Assembly (NCBI RefSeq): GCF_000219625.1
Contig: NC_018215.1
Coordinates: forward strand, 1,674,001 to 1,738,000
Origin: Zymoseptoria tritici IPO323
Taxonomy: Eukaryota; Ascomycota; Dothideomycetes; Mycosphaerellales; Mycosphaerellaceae
DNA length: 64,000 bases
Direction of reading: 5' to 3'
Positions within the stretch are counted from its first letter, which is position 1. Every line of letters begins with the position of its first letter. The position numbers were made by a program, and so were the translations under genes. Positions 11,021-22,492 of the stretch are shown one piece after another. The notes beneath the pieces are model-generated. The model made no database searches, was not told the DNA's origin, and saw only the letters and a program-made list of their open reading frames with translations.

Positions 11021-11660
11021 AAGAACGAGGGCAGGGCAGGGCAGGGCGGGTGCTCTCCGTGCCGAGATGCACGTGACTTTGAAATCGACTCGCGGTACCT
11101 GATCTGATACTGATATTGATACTGATACGGTATAAATACCTTGATCTAGAAGTTTTCGTCTTCTGAACAATCGGTGGCGCAGATTGGCAGAGTGCTCTTT
11201 TTTTCGGAACAACGGAACGCTGTTGTGTAGATTAGTTCTACATCGTTGCTTGTGGATTCGTGGGCGTTCATGTTCGGCCGAGCGTTCTGGTTTTGCATTC
11301 CGGTTCTTAATTGAGTACTAGGTACCTTAGGTAGATACCTAGGTAGCTTGCCCGCTCTCTCGAATTTCGAACGTAATTGACGCTCGCTGAGTCACTCCCA
11401 AATTGCCACAATATCATTGCCACCCCCACCGCGCTGCGCCACCATCACACATCAATCATCATCACACGGTTTTCCAACTCCTCTCTGTCCACCATGAGCT
11501 GAACCTCACTCCACGTCCGTTGCAGTCCCATCCATCGGCCTGATCCTGCGACCGTATGACCTCCATCGCCAGGCATTTCTGCGGAGACGATCGCGGTGGA
11601 TAGGCGCCAGGTCAACTCGGTGTTGACTCGACCCTCACGAATCGAACTCATGAAGGTCGC
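11021..11660. other. Intergenic region inside the cluster
   Basis: No supported gene. It contains GGGCAGGGCAGGGC (11029-11048), a run of GATACTGATA units near 11104-11130, and a TAGGTACCTTAGGTAGATACCTAGGTAG stretch near 11319-11348 made of repeated TAGGTA/TACCTA words, which could fold as a hairpin or act as a terminator or protein site. Confidence 0.4.
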
Positions 11661-12036
11661 TCAGTGTGCTGCACGGTCAAGAGACATCAGCTCCGCCCGA
11701 TCACGTGGGAATTCACTTGCCACGCACTCTAGCTGCAAGGTCAGAGTCTTCCGTGTCATTGTCAACAATGTATGGCCATGGACGCATTGTGGCTTACACT
11801 ACAGCGAGCATCAGCTTTTCCATGGAAGAAAAGAGAGGGGTTGCAGTTGCACGTACAGCACTGTCTTGCACTTTGTTGGGTACGAGGCCCTGCGAGTAAC
11901 CAATGAGCATTTCCGGACGTTGGTGTGCAGCGCCAAATAGGTATCCTACTCCTGCAGCGACTGCTTTGCGGGCCAACAGGGGCGCAGCCAGCGTGGCGAC
12001 GGCACTGATCGATAGTATGCAGATGATGAGATTCAT
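11661..12036 (-). CDS. Candidate small secreted peptide inside the cluster
   Basis: A tentative two-exon gene: 11857-12036 and 11661-11798, with donor GTACGT and acceptor GTAG, gives about 105 residues. The first 19 residues (MNLIICILSISAVATLAAP) are a strong signal-peptide candidate, followed by LLARKAV and a Gly/Ala-rich part. The second exon would add three cysteines (CKPQC and a later LEC). It does not contain tandem cores, so it is not a classical dikaritin precursor. I do not recognise a family. Splicing is uncertain and the second exon could be wrong. Its location between two UstYa genes makes it worth expression checking. Confidence 0.3.
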
Positions 12037-12403
12037 GGCCTCGCAAAACATGGCTTGAGTGGTTCTTCCGGCCGTGTTCGCACTACCCAGAGCAGCGCAT
12101 CTTTGCTTTTCAATTGGAGGGTCCAAGGAACCACGGCGCCTGGGTCCGCGCCTGCGCCAAACCCATACCGTCCTGTCAACATATCCTTGCAAGTCCGCCG
12201 GGGATGGAGCGCCTCGAGGCGCTCCGAATGGGAACCGACCAGTGCAGAAGACGTCTCGTAGCTCGGCTTCAAAGTGGCTGCCAACAGGCGCCAAAGCATT
12301 GGGTTGTATCACTTGCAAGTGCAAACTTGCCGTACCACCGCATCTATTGGGAGCAGCATCCATCTGGCGAGTTGCCTCTTCCCGTTGTTGTTATCGCAGA
12401 GCA

Positions 12404-13360
12404 ATGTCTTCTCCAAAATACACGAGGGTGAAGGGAGAAGAGGACAGTGAGCCTGAAATTGATCTCTGTGCAGCGCGGCACGTACAACGACATGATCGCA
12501 GACGAAGGGAACGTCTGATCATTGCATGCTGGATTACAAGTGTGGTTATACTCCTAGCGATCATTGCACACCTCACGTCAATGCTATGGAGAGTTTCACG
12601 CCACGGCTCTTTCGCGCGCGGATTCTCCAATGAGCTGGGTAAGCACAAGTCTCGTTCTGAGCCATTGCACCTCGCTGATCTCGACCTTCCATAATGCAGG
12701 GCCGGCAAAACATTTGATCGAGCTCCAGAGGTCCGTCTTCGTCGGCAGTCCAGAGTTCCGAGATGATGGGACAGAGTATGTCCCCGATGATGGGATCGAT
12801 CGGCCTGTGTACGTTGGCGAGCCCAGCAGATCGATTGACCACGAATGGGCACTTCTACACTGGGGCCGATTCTTCCTCCTGTCTGAAGACGAGGCGCGTT
12901 CCGCATGGGGAAAAGGGTTCGAGCAGTATTGGAGTCCGAGACAGGGAGGCTACGTTGCTGCTCTCGAGGTCATGCATACATTGCACTGCTTGGACCATAT
13001 TCGGAAATCGCTGTACCCGGAGCATTATTCTCAGGATAGCCCGGTTCATGGCACTTTACACAGAGGTTTGTCAAAACAAAATCCAGCCAAGACAGCTAAG
13101 TGCAGAAGTTGACACTCACTGCTCCAGATCACTGCCTCGATCACATCCGACAATCGGTCATGTGCACCGCGGACTTGACGCCGATACCCTCGAGGTTTTA
13201 CCCAGGAATCGGCGACAACTACATCGACTCCGACCAGCCACATACGTGCCGTGATTGGACAAAGGTACGCAATTGGGTATCGGAAAGGTATAATGGGAGT
13301 CTGGCAGTGTCACCGGCGCCTGGTACGGTCGTGGAAAGTGACGAGTGGTCAGGAAGATAG
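12404..13360 (+). CDS. UstYa-like (DUF3328) oxidase 2
   Basis: Three exons (12404-12638, 12700-13065, 13128-13360) give 277 residues. There is a charged N-terminus with a basic RHDRRRRER patch, one membrane segment (about residues 43-62, LIIACWITSVVILLAIIAHL), then the lumenal domain. The first motif is HTLHC followed by LDHIRKSL; the second, HRDHC followed by LDHIRQSVMC, is created across the last intron. The two motifs are therefore near duplicates of each other. The C-terminus contains CRDWTKVRNWV, where family members usually have a Cys-x-Asp/Phe-Trp block. Role as for the other copies: oxidative tailoring of the core peptide, step not assignable. Confidence 0.88.
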
Positions 13361-13859
13361 ATCTTCAGGCTATGATGTGATTGTGATCATTCATGGGTAC
13401 CCAAGACTATTTTGTAGGTCAAGTTTCTTCAGCAGAGTCCGTATCACAGAGATTTCCTTACACCAAGCTCAAGCATCAAATGACTTGGGTTCAACAATTG
13501 AATGGCCCATAGGAACCTACCCAAGTGTTTCAGATGTCCATGAACCCCAGCCTTGGTTGCTGGTAGCTTTGGTCGAGCGACATGCATTTGGAAACTCTTG
13601 GTCGCGTGACAATTTTGCGACGAGAGACACAATTTTTCCGAACTGATTGGCAGGGTCCAGGCGCGCTTCCCAGACACCCGACGCGCCTCGCCTTTGAACG
13701 ACCGGGATGAAAGTCTAGACGCCCGGCGTCCATTGAACAAGCGCGCCGCTGGCGCCGCGCTGCGTCTCAGTGCGTGCCTTCTCCGTGGCAGGCAGGGCGC
13801 CTTGAATACAGCGACGTACAGCATCTACCGACGTACTCATCGCAACGCAAGACGAGACC
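13361..13859. promoter_or_regulatory. Intergenic region 5' of the tyrosinase
   Basis: A 499-base stretch between co-oriented genes. No gene is supported. It should hold the 3' end of UstYa-like gene 2 and the promoter of the tyrosinase gene. Confidence 0.4.
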
Positions 13860-15246
13860 ATGGACGGGATCTGGCGATCCTTTCACAAGAAAGACTACTC
13901 TCCTGCCAGTACTATCGATCCAGATGATGTTGAGCACCAGCATGAACCGGAGACCCGGTAAGGCGAGACGATTCTCCGTTTCGAAACATTCGTGATGGTT
14001 TACTGAGCAGATTTGTGTCAAACAGAACCGTGCGTACTGACACTGCTGCACAAAGATGGACACACTGGCAGAACTTGGCCGTATTTCTTGTCATTTTTGG
14101 ATTGGTCTCACTTGAGGTGTGGGAGCATGCCATTCCTTCACATCCAAGTCACAGGTCGCTGTCACAGTCACCTTGCAAGTCTATTGCCATCCGCCGGGAA
14201 TGGAGGGCTCTGACTGCTGATGAACGTGACGATTTCGTCAGGTCAGTAAAGTGCCTGAGTACAGTGCCTTCTCGTTGGACGCACAATGGCACCGTCTATG
14301 ATGACTTTGCTTACCTCCATGGATCTATCGGCAAGTGGTGTCAGTTGCCCTTTCTCCTTACTCATACGAGCACCAGGGACTCAGCGTATGTTGAGATTGG
14401 TTTTCTGACACGGAAATTGCAGGTCATCACTCGGCATCTTTCCTACCCTGGCATCGCTGGACGTTGCACATATGGGAAGCATCGCTGAGGGAACACTGTG
14501 GCTTCAGAGGGCACGTCCCGTGAGTTCCGCACCAGAGCCTTGCGTGGTGTCTGCTCTAACTGAATCGTTGACAAAGATACTGGGACTGGACACGAGATTG
14601 GATGGATATTGCAGCCTCATCGATATGGGACGCGGAGAGCGGTTTTGGTGGCAACGGCGATCCAACTGGCCAAGTCACTGTGGGGAATGGCACTTGCGTT
14701 GAAGACGGTCCTTTCGTGAATCTTCGGCCCATCAGATACAACAACACGTATGTTGCGCACTGTCTATCGCGGGGTTTCGCGGACAAACCGACTCTGGATC
14801 GACTTCTGGGCAAGAGATTCAACCCGAGATCGATCGGTCATATCATGCGAGTGGACGATTACAAAGACTTCAACTGGGAAGTTGAGTTCCATCTACACAA
14901 TGCCATGCATCCCGCCATCGGAGGAGATTTTCGAGCCATGACAGCCGCCAATGGTGAGTCAACTGCCTCGGGATCGCTTGTTCATAGCCCGACTGATACT
15001 GACGTTGCCTTCTCCTCAGATCCAATCTTCTTTCTCCACCATGCGCAATTGGATCATATCTGGTGGCAGTGGCAACAGCAGCAGCCCGAGTCGAGGCTGG
15101 GCGCGTATTCTGGCCGACACATGGTCAACTCAACCGACGAGAATGCAAGTCTGCAAGACGTGCTCATGTTCGGTGGATTGGTCGAGAATGTGCCCGTCTG
15201 GCATGCAATGGACACGGAGAATGGGAAGCTATGCTATAGATACTGA
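13860..15246 (+). CDS. Tyrosinase-type copper oxidase of the RiPP cluster
   Basis: Five exons (13860-13957, 14011-14339, 14423-14519, 14577-14953, 15020-15246) give 375 residues. A single membrane anchor lies near residues 52-66 (LAVFLVIFGLVSLEV), so the catalytic domain is probably lumenal. The CuA site is seen as DFAYLH then CHHSASFLPWHRW; the CuB site as FHLHNAMHPAIGG then DPIFFLHHAQLDHIWWQWQ. All His ligands expected for a type-3 copper centre appear to be present. Tyrosinase homologues are found in ustiloxin and phomopsin clusters, where phenol oxidation of the core Tyr is expected. The core here starts with Tyr, so this enzyme likely hydroxylates or oxidises that residue. It lies between four UstYa-like genes. 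Family call is secure; exact reaction is inference. Confidence 0.92.
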
Positions 15247-15539
15247 TAACTGATTACTATACGGCAATCATTTATTGGAACTTTGCCACGCCAATGCAAA
15301 TAGACAAGTACATGAATGACGTTCAATAGGCCCGAATTGTTACGAATGATAAATGAGGTGGCCGTGCAATCTTGAGACTTGGGAAACACTTGTGTGGTCT
15401 TCGATGTCCTTGATGTCGCTCTCTACGATAACTAAAGCGTCCAAGAAAACCTTCGAGTCGTCAACACTGCATTGACGCAGTCATACACAGCTCATCTCGG
15501 TCTACAGCGTCATATTTGAAGCATCGAAAGCATGCTCGT

Positions 15540-16624
15540 TCAAGATTCCGTAAACATGGGTCTGGGCAATTCGTTAGCACGTTGGTGAAACAGATGAAAG
15601 GAACAAAAGCTTGCCCAATCTTTGCACATTCTCTCTCCAGTCAAAATGCCCACACCATTTGCCATGTCCGGGTACTGTACGTCCATATGTGCCGCGCACC
15701 TGATGCCCTCTTGGAGATAGTCGAAGCAATGATTCAGATGGAGACTGCCATGGTTTAGTTTAAGGATTCCCGTCAACTCAAGCGGGGGCGAAGCGTGGAA
15801 AGATTCTGCAGTCAGGCGTCCATCCACGAAATCATAGTAGATCTTCCGGATTCTAATCTGAAGCAAATGTCAGCTCCGTTGCCATTTTTGCTGTTTTGTT
15901 CGCCCCAGATATGTCTCGGCTGGGAGGACTTACCAGGCAATGCAGCTGATGCGTCATTGCTAAGCCATAAACGCTCTTGTCTGGATCTGTGGGATGCCTC
16001 ACTCCCGGAGGCAGACCGTACTGTTCGGGGTGGGCAATCTCAATGTATCCCTTCGAGGCTGAAATGCTCTTAGTCCATGTCTCCAGCTCATGTGGTTGAA
16101 GTCTGCCGATCAAGTACTCACGCCCAATAAGAGCATCCCATGCCTTGTTGGACTCGACAAGGGCTGGTAGTCCAAGAAGCTCGTCTGGAGTGAAGTTTGA
16201 GGGTTTCATGGGTACTGTGACGAGTCCGTGAGATATTGAAACCACTCCCATGTGATCATTCGGACCTACCGTTTTCCAGAAATGGGATCCTGGTGCCTTT
16301 CTCTGGTACCGACACGGCAGCCGACGCTGCATGGTTCTGGAAATGGTGCTCTTTCCGAACTTGGCATCCAGCGATGCGAAAGGCATTCGCGGCCGAAGTT
16401 CCCGCGAAAGCAGTGATGAACACAGTAACGCCGAGGAGCAGCATGCGCACCAAATCTCGCCATTGATTCCCTCGTGCACCTGGCCTGTCGAAAGTATCCG
16501 AATTGGTCTCCTCAAAACTGCTCTGCCGTTCGTTCTCATCGTATTCTTTCACGGCCGCATACCGAGGAGATTGAAGCCTTGCTGAACTGGGTAGAAATCC
16601 ATCACGAATTGCACCAAAAGGCAT
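15540..16624 (-). CDS. UstYa-like (DUF3328) oxidase 3
   Basis: Four exons (16270-16624, 16122-16214, 15934-16058, 15540-15857) give 296 residues. The start at 16624 (MPFGAIRDGFLP) is preferred over an in-frame ATG at 16777 because cytosolic tails in the family are usually short. One membrane segment (LVRMLLLGVTVFITAFAGTS) is followed by the lumenal domain. Motifs are HQLHC at the end of exon 3 and HLNHC followed by FDYLQEGIRC in exon 4, then MCKDW near the end. It is convergent with the tyrosinase gene (293 bases between stops) and divergent from UstYa-like gene 4. Its long insert before the second motif (exon 4, about 40 residues) is a little longer than in copies 1 and 4. Confidence 0.88.
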
Positions 16625-16970
16625 CTTGACATTGAACACGGCCGTTCTCCGATGATGGCTCGCGGCGAAAACGTTTAGTATCGATCTGCATGATGTATCA
16701 CTGGATGCGGATGCATGGGGTGGCGAGTCTGGCGACCACTTTGGCGCAGCAATGGCTTTGGCGCCTGCGAAGCGCATGTCTGAGCGCTGCCGTAGTTCTG
16801 CCGATAGACCATGTGCTTTGACAGCGCCTAGCCTTGCTGTCGCCTCGCCTGCCCGATCACATCGATATCGTCAGTCAGAATAGCTTCTGCGTTGGATCGG
16901 ACGTATCGACTATGTGACGCCTCTGTCTCGCGCAGTCCCTCCCGCACTGCCATTGCCATCGAATGTCGAA
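16625..16970. promoter_or_regulatory. Bidirectional promoter of UstYa-like genes 3 and 4
   Basis: A 346-base gap between divergent start codons of two genes of the same family and pathway, so joint regulation is likely. No specific operator could be assigned. Confidence 0.45.
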
Positions 16971-17995
16971 ATGAACAACGCATGGGAATACCAACAGCTG
17001 CGCTTCTCGTCAGATGCCGAGGGCGACGAGAGCATCGTTCCAGAAGCATTGGCAGAAAAAGGAGATGGCAGATTTCGGTCTCGACTTGGAAGTGGATGGG
17101 GGTTCCCATTGGCTTTGTTGGTCCAGAGCCTCATTATTGTCTTCCTCCTGCTGTATATCGTCCTCCTCGGGTCAGAGGACGCAGTGTGTGCCGAACAACT
17201 CTCGCCATACTGTGGGTAGAAGCCAGGCAGCGCTTATGACAAATATAGACCGACGCTAACACGTTACATCAGCTCCATATTTCGAATCTGGGACGCTCGA
17301 CCATCTGGTATATACGGAACAGAATCACCTTATGCAACCTTCTCCGTATCGAGGACAGCCAACGCCCGAGGTGGAGGAAGCTTGGATCAGATTATGGCGC
17401 TGTAAGGAATCTCCTCGCATCAGCTTCGAAAAAGGATCGAATGACGCTGACAGAGTTATCAACAACTTTAGTGCCAATGATACAATTTCCAGAGAGCAAA
17501 TTGCCCGCACTCAACAAGAGCGACGCAACACAGTACATGCACGCGTCCCAAGACTACGGCGGTGGTGTTTTGGGCTTCTTCCACGTATTCCACGAGCTGC
17601 ACTGTTTGGTAAGGCCCGGCCACGCCTTTCTACAAAGCGATGACGATGCCCATCTAACACTTCTGCAGAACATGATTCGGCAATACACGTACCGTCAGAC
17701 TTACGATTACAGCAATGTCACGGCATTTCGTGCACCGGAAGAGATAGTTCGCGGCCACGTCGACCACTGCATCGAAACGCTTCGGAAACAGTTGATGTGC
17801 ACCAGCGATGTCACGCCAGTGCTGTTTGTCAAAGACGATTCACGGCCATCGGGAATGAAGAGTGATTTCAACGTCAAAAGGAAGTGTCGTGATTTCGGTA
17901 AGATTCAGGATTGGGCATTGGAGAACTTAGCTCAGCCACCGGAACGTCACCAAGCAGACCAGGTGGAGAGTTTGGTTGAACTAGTTCACATTTAG
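16971..17995 (+). CDS. UstYa-like (DUF3328) oxidase 4
   Basis: Four exons (16971-17211, 17273-17401, 17472-17608, 17669-17995) give 277 residues; an in-frame ATG at 16914 would add 19. An acidic cytosolic tail is followed by one membrane anchor (about residues 47-66, LALLVQSLIIVFLLLYIVLL), then the lumenal domain. Motifs are HELHC at the end of exon 3 and HVDHC followed by IETLRKQLMC in exon 4. The C-terminus has KCRDFGKIQDWA, the usual Cys-Arg-Asp block. It is tail-to-tail with the S28-like gene (30 bases between stops). Four family members in one cluster suggest several separate oxidations of the core: crosslinking, dehydrogenations and/or hydroxylations. Confidence 0.88.
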
Positions 17996-18025
17996 ACAGA
18001 AGACCAATGTCTGTACTATCTAAAA

Positions 18026-19791
18026 TTACGGTCGTTGGCTGTCCGATCGATACTCGGATATCCAACTTGCCAATTGATCGAGCTCTGCATCCTGTACCGC
18101 TTTCATCTCGGGATGGTCACGACCACTGGACAGAAAAAGGTCGTCTCTAGATCCACCAGGATGTACGAATCTGCGTGTTTGCGAAGTGGTCTGATCCAGA
18201 GATCCGTCAGGTGAGAGGTCGGACAGGGCAAAGTAAGGATCCATTCTTCCGTGTGAGATGATGAGCTTCTGGTCGTGGTCCGATATGTTGCGTCCGTTAT
18301 ACTTTCTGTTGAATTCCTCGAAGGTTGAACCGCTTTTGAGTCCGAAGCCCTCCCCTTCGCCGGCAGGGAAAGTGAGTCGGCATTCTCTCGCATAGCGACC
18401 AGGAGTTACGAACCGACTCATCAGTGAAGGCTGACCTTCCAGTGGCGGCGCAGGCCAGGATGCGTATGGTTCGTTGCATGTCAACCACTTCCACTGACGC
18501 CTCACAGCCCCATCATTGATGGTTATATCAGTGAACTTCGGATTAAGGGGTTCGTAGGTGTCCCAGCAACGTGTGTTATTTCCACGGCCTTGATATGCCC
18601 CGTATCCAGCGCCCTCACAATGACGCTTCAACGACTCGACGTACATCGCATATCCGGAAATTGCTCTTTCAAGACCGACACCATATTCATCGGGGATGTG
18701 GATGTGTGGGTTCATTTGGCCGTAGACCCCTTCGACATGGTCGCAAAACTCCATGTATGAAAACTCACGACTGATGGAAGCCTCGGTCCATTGCAGCGGT
18801 CCAATGTGCAGTACGAAGGCAAAGTCGTCATCTCGAAGCGATTCAAGCCCAAACTTGGACTTCAACGCAGATATCTCGTTGCGAGTGCCTTGACTTGGTG
18901 AGCCGAACGCAACAGTAGCCGAGACAATGTGTCCTGCTCGCAAAGGTTTGATGCAGCTCTACTCACCATGCTCAAGGATATTGTCGACGTATTCGACTAC
19001 ACGCATCACGTCCCTGGTACAGTTCTTCGGCCCGTACTCAATTGCAGCACGATCGAATTGGGAGAAGCGTTCTTGCGCGATCATCACTGGCGAGGATGCA
19101 ACAAAAGCCTTACGAGACAGCTCGTCAGTGGAATGCAAATCGAAACTAGCTGCAGCGCGGTTACCCAGAAATGGTCCTTCGTCCTTTGAGCGGTCCAAAC
19201 CGTGAGCGCTCCGGCATAACCTCCTCCTATTAATATCCATGGGGGGTTGTTGGACCCAGGCGTGTCCGCTAATCGGTTTTGAGCATTCGTCAAGAAAGGC
19301 AGTTCGACGTTCTCTTTGAAATGGGTAACATCCTCCAACGCCTGCTCGATCGTCAAATATTGAAGATTGGAAGTCGTGCCAATTTCAAAGGGACTGGAGC
19401 TTCCCCAATATCGATGCTCCAAGTAGATGATCGCGCCACCCACAGTTTCCGCGAGCTTTGCAACCAGCGAATCGTCTCCATTGATGTTTTGGTCTAGATC
19501 TTGGATGCTGTGATCGGCGCCAAGATAGAGTATGATGGGCGCCTGCCTCCAGTTTCGCTCGTCCCAGGAATTTGTGTTCCAGTAGAAGAATTGTTCAAAC
19601 GTTCCGAGCTGTGGAGTGCTGTGATCAACTAGCTGCGGAAATGTTGCGTTGCCGCTGCCTCCGGATGGCGCGCATGAGCTGAATTGACGGCAGTGTTGGC
19701 GGTTGACCGGGAAGGGTGGAGGATCCAGTCCACAGCTTTTCCCCAGCATCAGGCGAAGACCGCAAACGAAAGCTGGTAGTAGGTCGAGCAT
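18026..19791 (-). CDS. S28 (serine carboxypeptidase-like) protein with altered catalytic residues
   Basis: Three exons (19165-19791, 18967-19120, 18026-18888) give 547 residues, the normal length of the fungal S28 family. The start at 19791 gives a signal-peptide-like MLDLLPAFVCGLRLML. Family features are FEQFFYWNTNSWDE, PIILYLGAD, IIYLEHRYWGSSSPF and LTIEQALEDVTHF. The nucleophile elbow, normally Gly-x-Ser-Tyr-x-Gly, reads IGGGYAGAL, with Gly in place of Ser (codon GGT at about 19215). The late block where the catalytic His is expected reads HPGGSRDDLF, with Arg. The Asp region SHGRMDPYF is present. The first intron is only 44 bases. In phomopsin-type clusters an S28 protein is thought to act in maturation; this copy may be a non-catalytic paralogue or is decaying, though no stop or frameshift is seen. 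Confidence 0.82.
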
Positions 19792-20041
19792 TTTGCTCAA
19801 TAATTCCGTGGAGACAGCAACTGGAAAGAAAATGAATGATGAGTCGCAACTTCTTTCGCGGACCTTTTGTTCTGAGATTTGGCGCGTGCAAGGATCAGTG
19901 GCAATTGATCCAAGCACGTTTCCATTTTGGTTTTGGGTATGTCCGAGCAATTATCCGCTTGGAATGGCACAGCTGCTGCAGACAGAGACGTGGAAGTATT
20001 TTCCAAATCGTGATGATGGCCTACAGTCCTGCTACATACGT

Positions 20042-21861
20042 CTATATCGCCGAAGTGGAGTCCCCCGACAACCTTATGTTCGATTCATCGTCGTGTGCCT
20101 CAAGCGCCGCGGCAAGATCGTGCCCATCAACAAGTCGCTTGTCTGGCATTAGAAAGGCGAAACCTGCGACTGCGATGGACAGTCCTAGACCAAGAACTGT
20201 GATGTAACCCATGATATCCGAATATGCTCTTCGTACAGCCCAACGCTCAGGCGTGCCCCATCCAGGCAGACCGCCAGTCAATGAAGAATAAATATCATCA
20301 ATGACAGATTGGCTGGGCTCATTGCGCAAATGGAAGCGGAGGCGCGATTTCATGTTGCTCGCATATATGCCCCCAGCGATTGCAGCACCCAAGGCCCCGC
20401 CCAAGTGCTGCATCATTGCTATGAGTGCCGTGACTTGGCCGAGCTCTGCTGCTGGAACCATGACCTGGGCTGACAGAAAGATGGCCGGGTCTATCATGCC
20501 CCGACCCAGGCCTTGGAGAACTTCGGCCAAGAACAGCTCAGCATCAGAAGAAGAGCTGCTTCGCAATCGAATCATGAGCCCATTTCCAATTACGCGGATC
20601 ATTCCGCCGATGGTCGCGAAACTCCTGTAGCGACGCAGTCGGTACATGGCCACGCCGACGATGATTCCTGTGATGATTTGAGTGACGGTACAGGTTTGGC
20701 TGAGATACACGCCAGATCCGGCATCGAATCCGCGCGCAGCAACGGCAAATGGGATCAGATAGACATGTGCACTCGAGAAAGCCATGGATTCGCAGAGAAC
20801 CATGACGAGTGGTGCTGCAATCCCCCGTGTGTGGAAGTAGTGAAGAGGAATAGCAGGTTGCGTGGCCATGTATCGCTCCCAGGGTATCACACAGGCGAGA
20901 AGGATAAGTCCAAGGACCATGGGAAGCAGGCTCCGTGCCGTCATCCAAGTATCGCCGTCTGTGGTCTTCGAGTATACGGTGATAGGAAGCAGAAAAAGAG
21001 CAAGGCCACCAGAAAGCAAGATCAAGCCACCTGCATCCACCTGAGAGGAGACGCCAGCAAGATGGATTTCTCCCTTGTTTTTCGACGGCTTCTCGAATCG
21101 CGCTTTGTGTTGCAGATGATAAAGCGACACAATGAGGCCTGCGGCCCCTAAAGGCATGACGAAGGCAAATAGACCAAAGCCCAACCGCCAGCCAGGCCCT
21201 GCTACGACCTTTTCCACGACCACGCCCGCGAGCAACGGCGTGATAAGCATTGGTAGGAAGAAGGCATTCATTGCCAAGCCTCGTATCCGTGCCGAGGTGA
21301 GGCTGGAGATCATGATGAGGTTCATAATGGCCGTACCAGCATGCGCGAGCATTGCAACCAGAGCCCCCACGGCAAAGAGTTCCAGTGATTGCGCTTCGAA
21401 CCGCAGGAGGGAGGAGATGATGTACATTATAGCGAGGATACAGTAAGTCTCCATGGGGCCAATTGCCTCGGAGACCTTGGCGACAGGCAATTTTGAGACG
21501 GCGGCGATGATCGAATCGGTGACTTCCGCACTGCTTTGCATGGAAAGCGCTTTGAATTCTGAGAGTGCGTACACATTGTATGACTCGGCCGAGGTGATCT
21601 CCAGGGCGCTATTGTGCTTGTTAGCGGATATCAAACTGCGTAGTCCAGCTAGGTAGAATGGCATACTACACGGTGATCATTACGGCTAGGCTGACGTGCT
21701 CGTCAGTGACAATGCGCCTTCCATCACGAGGGGAGAGAGCCTTCTTACCCAAGCATACAAAGTAGATGACTGCTGTTCGCTTCCATCACGGCAGAAATAA
21801 TCCCGCGGACCTTCGCAGCTGCGACGGACAATCCATCTCCCGTGTCGGGGTCGGACTGCAT
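20042..21861 (-). CDS. MFS transporter (siderophore-transporter-like), likely product exporter
   Basis: Three exons (21749-21861, a 21-nt microexon 21670-21690, and 20042-21608) give 566 residues. About 12-14 membrane segments are visible. The first loop resembles the siderophore-iron-transporter branch of the major facilitator superfamily (SAESYNVYALSEF, IIAAVSKLPVAKVSEAIG), and the seventh segment onwards includes LCESMAFSSAHVYLIPFAV and GLGRGMIDPAIFLSAQV. Transporters of this kind occur in fungal secondary-metabolite clusters as exporters. It is divergent from the methyltransferase gene with 631 bases between starts. Export of the cyclic peptide or self-protection is inferred from context; siderophore uptake is the main alternative. 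Confidence 0.85.
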
Positions 21862-22492
21862 GGAAGTGTGTCGTATGAAATAACAGCAGGAGCGATTCTT
21901 CATCTGCGACGCTTCGAGGTCGCTGTCGAGCCGTGGGTATTCTGCGTCATGATGCCTATGTAGTGAGTCGAGTCAGCGTGCCGCTCAACCAGTCGGAAAG
22001 TGTCCACCTGCCTTAGCAACGAGCGAGGGTCTTCTGCGTGTGAACTTGCCGCCGCCATGCTGAGAGATGAGTGAGCAAAGACGAGAGATAATGAAGATTC
22101 CTCGTATCTTGAGTTTCCTTTTCTGTTCCCTATCACTTTTTTTGCGATAGTGCTCTTGATTGCTGCAAAGTAATGATGGTTACAACAGCATGAATCCGTG
22201 CGCGTCCGTTTACCAGCCCACTGAAAGCAAGCCAAGAGTACCATTTGGGTGGCAGGGCCAGGGGTCTTGGAGCTAGTAGGCGCATCCGCTTGTACTTGCG
22301 CCAACGCGCCTACCTATGTGGATTGCCCTTATAGCAAGCGGCATGCAAAGAGGCGCGGCTTATCAAAGACCCCACCCTTGGAGACCAGGGAGGGCATGGT
22401 CAGCGCATGTCTTGATTCGCGGAGACACTCGAAAGAGGAACGGGCGTACACACAAGTCCAAGAAGGCACACCATCTACCAGGCTTGGCCATC
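21862..22492. promoter_or_regulatory. Bidirectional promoter of MFS transporter and methyltransferase
   Basis: A 631-base region between divergent cluster genes. In-frame ATGs upstream of 22493 occur (22316) but the coding character improves sharply at 22493, so I treat this stretch as regulatory. Confidence 0.45.
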
